Origin: Chloroflexota bacterium
GTDB taxonomy: Bacteria > Chloroflexota > Anaerolineae > Fen-1058
Length of the DNA stretch: 6,992 nt
Reading direction: 5' to 3'
NCBI GenBank assembly: GCA_016219235.1
Contig: JACRBO010000316.1
Span: forward strand, 1-6,992
Part shown: positions 5,833 through 6,992 of the stretch, piece by piece
How the letters are laid out: each line of letters starts with the position of its first letter
How positions within the stretch are numbered: position 1 is the stretch's first letter
The notes under the pieces: model-generated
Database searches by the model: none
Told to the model about the DNA's origin: nothing
The model's input: only the letters and a program-made list of their open reading frames with translations
Program-made: the position numbers and the translations under genes

Positions 5833-5857
5833 CCGGTAGTCCCGATCTGGCTATACT
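5829..5857 (+). promoter_or_regulatory. Sigma70-type promoter of the 154-residue protein gene
   Basis: TTGACC (5829-5834) and TATACT (5852-5857) are separated by exactly 17 bases, with five of six matches in each hexamer. The start of transcription would be near 5864, giving a leader of about 28 bases. The nitroreductase stop codon TGA (5830-5832) lies within the -35 hexamer, so the promoter begins where the upstream operon ends. Confidence 0.8.
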
Positions 5858-5891
5858 TTTATGGAAGCAAGCCTGATCGCGGCGAGATACC

Positions 5892-6356
5892 ATGGAGCGC
5901 ACTGAACTTAAACAGGTGGTTGTGCTGTTTCAAGAATGGCATCGCCTGGGTGGCAACGTCCTGGTGGTCGAGACTAACCCCGACCTGCCAGAACGTAGCG
6001 CCGAGGCGGTTCTGGCTGAAAGCACGGCTTATTGCCGTGACTCTGGCCGTTTGACGTGGGTCACACTCGATTGGCTGGTACGGCACATCGACCAGCTGGA
6101 TGTCGAGCGCTTGCTCCAGGCCATGACGACCGCCGGCGATTGGCCGGTGTTAGGCGTGCTGTCAGATGCAGCTTATGCACGCCAGCCCCATCCCCGGCTA
6201 AAACAGATCATGCGAGTGTGTCGTCGTTCTGAAGTTGTCGAACCTTTCTTTCGGCGGGTGGCGCGCAGCCCGCTCGCGTTGAAGTTGACTCGCGAAAATG
6301 CCCTGGACGTTTTCCGGCGCTGGAATTATTTGTGCAGCGAATTGCGCTACCTGTGA
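5892..6356 (+). CDS. Hypothetical protein, 154 residues
   Basis: I do not recognise this family. The protein is soluble in appearance, with no signal peptide or membrane segment, and is probably mostly helical. Leu/Val-rich stretches at about 8-27 and 55-92 are separated by charged segments. Notable features are the Trp-containing run LTWVTLDWLVRHIDQLD (54-70), a PHP motif (99-101), two cysteines (C48, C110) and a very basic C-terminal third containing FFRRVARSPLAL (119-130) and FRRWNYLCSELRYL (141-154). ATG 5892 is the only start codon after the in-frame stop at 5874, so the start is secure even though the ribosome binding site is weak (GGCGAG at 5881-5886). Base composition matches the GC-rich background. 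A good promoter lies just upstream and another promoter follows before the next gene, so it is probably transcribed alone. GC-rich codon use and the clean promoter support a real gene. Confidence 0.75.
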   Translation: MERTELKQVVVLFQEWHRLGGNVLVVETNPDLPERSAEAVLAESTAYCRDSGRLTWVTLDWLVRHIDQLDVERLLQAMTTAGDWPVLGVLSDAAYARQPHPRLKQIMRVCRRSEVVEPFFRRVARSPLALKLTRENALDVFRRWNYLCSELRYL

Positions 6357-6410
6357 CTTGCTGCTTCGCTGGCTTGCGCCTGTTTCCCCACGCAGTTCCA
6401 TCAAAGGCGT

Positions 6411-6436
6411 ATCCGCAGCTGCGACTTTCGGCGGAT
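6411..6436. promoter_or_regulatory. Overlapping palindromes upstream of the PspC promoter
   Basis: CGCAGCTGCG (6414-6423) is a perfect 10-bp palindrome. It lies within a wider inverted repeat ATCCGC (6411-6416) / GCGGAT (6431-6436), whose right arm touches the -35 hexamer of the next promoter. A regulator bound here could control PspC, as expected for a stress gene. The arms are short in GC-rich DNA, so chance is a real alternative. Confidence 0.25.
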
Positions 6437-6463
6437 GACGCGCACGGTGCAATGGGCTATACT
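6435..6463 (+). promoter_or_regulatory. Sigma70-type promoter of the PspC gene
   Basis: ATGACG (6435-6440, four of six matches to TTGACA) and TATACT (6458-6463) have a 17-base spacer. Transcription would start near 6470, some 25 bases before the ATG and just ahead of the AGGAG ribosome binding site (6482-6486). Confidence 0.7.
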
Positions 6464-6494
6464 CGGCACATCATTGCACTCAGGAGCGCAGAGA

Positions 6495-6689
6495 ATGAAT
6501 ACCACAACGAACCGCCTGTACCGCAGCCAGACCGACCGCATGGTGGCCGGTGTGTGCGGCGGCCTTGCCAAATACTTCAACGTAGACCCGACTGTGATCC
6601 GCCTTATCTTCGTCGTGTTGGCGCTGGCCGGGGGACCCGGTCTGCTGTTGTACGTCATTTTGTGGCTCATCACGCCGATCGAGCCATAG
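6495..6689 (+). CDS. PspC domain-containing small membrane protein
   Basis: A 64-residue protein consisting almost only of a PspC domain (about 6-62). The domain begins with the conserved RLYRSQTDRMVAGVCGGLAKYF run, residues 7-28, continues with DPTVIRLIFVVLAL (31-44) and ends in the hydrophobic LLLYVILWLITP (50-61). Residues 34-60 would form a membrane segment or a tight hairpin broken at GGPG (46-49). PspC proteins sit in the cytoplasmic membrane. In proteobacteria PspC works with PspA and PspB in the phage-shock response to membrane damage, but stand-alone small PspC proteins like this one are common elsewhere and their roles are less clear. The start at ATG 6495 is set by AGGAG at 6482-6486. 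An in-frame ATG at 6435 falls within the promoter and is rejected. No pspA or pspB is in the window. The gene is followed, from its own promoter, by a DUF4342 gene. Confidence 0.93.
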   Translation: MNTTTNRLYRSQTDRMVAGVCGGLAKYFNVDPTVIRLIFVVLALAGGPGLLLYVILWLITPIEP

Positions 6690-6692
6690 CAG

Positions 6693-6721
6693 TTGATTCA
6701 CCAGCGAATTTGACCTATACT
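6693..6721 (+). promoter_or_regulatory. Sigma70-type promoter of the DUF4342 gene
   Basis: TTGATT (6693-6698) and TATACT (6716-6721) are 17 bases apart. The -35 starts 3 bases after the PspC stop codon. The predicted start of transcription is near 6728, about 26 bases before ATG 6754. The -10 is identical to those of the two preceding genes. Confidence 0.75.
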
Positions 6722-6753
6722 GCACCTATCCCATTCAAAGAGGAAAAACTATC

Positions 6754-6992
6754 ATGAGTGACGAAGAAGTCCCGACCGAAGAAACGCCGAAAGCCGAAGA
6801 GGCCCCGAAGTCCGAGTCATCCCGCACGCAGGAATTCAAAGTGTCCGGCGATGCTGTGGTGGCCAAACTCAAGGAACTGCTGCACGAGGGCAATGTCCGC
6901 CGCATCATCATCAAGAACGATGACGGCAAGACGCTCATCGAAATCCCGCTGACACTGGGCGTGGCGGGCGCGCTGTTCCTGCCCGTGTGGGC
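6754..6992 (+). CDS. DUF4342 domain-containing protein (3' end cut by window)
   Basis: The first 79 residues are present and the frame is still open at the window end. Residues 1-26 are an acidic, Glu/Pro/Ser-rich and probably disordered tail. Residues 27-79 match the DUF4342 pattern: EFKVSGDAVVAKLKELLHEGNVRRIIIKN (27-55) followed by DDGKTLIEIPLTLGVAGALFLPVW (56-79), the second part leading into a hydrophobic segment that normally continues as a membrane-associated region. The function of DUF4342 is not established. AAAGAGGA at 6737-6744 serves as ribosome binding site, 9-10 bases before the ATG, and the promoter is at 6693-6721. An acidic tail in place of the N-terminal UBA-like region I recall from some Firmicutes members is noted from memory. 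Its position next to PspC suggests a shared membrane-related role, by inference only. Confidence 0.88.
   Translation, partial: MSDEEVPTEETPKAEEAPKSESSRTQEFKVSGDAVVAKLKELLHEGNVRRIIIKNDDGKTLIEIPLTLGVAGALFLPVW

Noticed and set aside
4781..5842. Imperfect direct repeat flanking the nitroreductase gene (TGACTTGTAATCC and TGACCGGTAGTCC)
   Set aside because: Ten of 13 positions match, but the second copy is part of a promoter and stop codon, and no transposase or integrase is present. Too weak to call an attachment or target-site duplication.
6435..6494. Longer PspC start at ATG 6435, and a 141-residue frame from 6332
   Set aside because: ATG 6435 falls in the -35 of the PspC promoter; the 141-residue frame overlaps three better-supported elements and shows no recognisable domain.

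Overview
The window is about 7 kb of ordinary bacterial chromosome-like DNA with all nine genes on the + strand. No RNA gene, CRISPR array or insertion sequence is visible, and no gap between genes exceeds 140 bases. Most of it is GC-rich (a hand-counted 60-base block in the second permease gives 65% GC), with Shine-Dalgarno sites of the AGGAG type and sigma70/sigmaA-like promoters. Small PspC and DUF4342 proteins, a ferredoxin-nitroreductase fusion typical of anaerobes, and an apparently leaderless regulator gene would fit a Chloroflexota (Anaerolineae-like) bacterium. That is a guess from gene content; there is no marker gene to confirm it.

Region 1 (1-5832) looks like one co-directional operon. 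It starts with a TetR-family regulator (57-779), apparently translated from a leaderless message. A GNAT acetyltransferase follows, starting at a TTG codon (833-1426). Next is a three-gene ABC-2 exporter: permease (1443-2624), ATPase (2735-3679) and a second, paralogous permease (3676-4776, overlapping the ATPase by 4 bases). It ends with a two-cluster ferredoxin-nitroreductase fusion (4816-5832). Gaps are 53, 16, 110, -4 and 39 bases. The 110-base gap before the ATPase holds a very strong 15-bp hairpin. The simplest reading is a detoxification cassette: the regulator senses a small molecule, the acetyltransferase and flavoenzyme modify it, and the exporter removes it. This is inference from context.

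The nitroreductase gene differs clearly from its neighbours: sampled 60-base blocks are 30-47% GC and its codons are AT-rich. It contains a perfect 13-bp inverted repeat, and its stop codon lies inside the -35 element of the next gene's promoter. It looks like a recent arrival at the end of the operon.

Region 2 (5829-6992) is three small genes in tandem: an unrecognised 154-residue protein (5892-6356), a 64-residue PspC-domain membrane protein (6495-6689) and a DUF4342 protein cut by the window end (from 6754). Each has its own promoter, and all three promoters share an identical TATACT -10 and a 17-bp spacer. PspC suggests an envelope-stress role for the last two genes, but this is not proven by the sequence.
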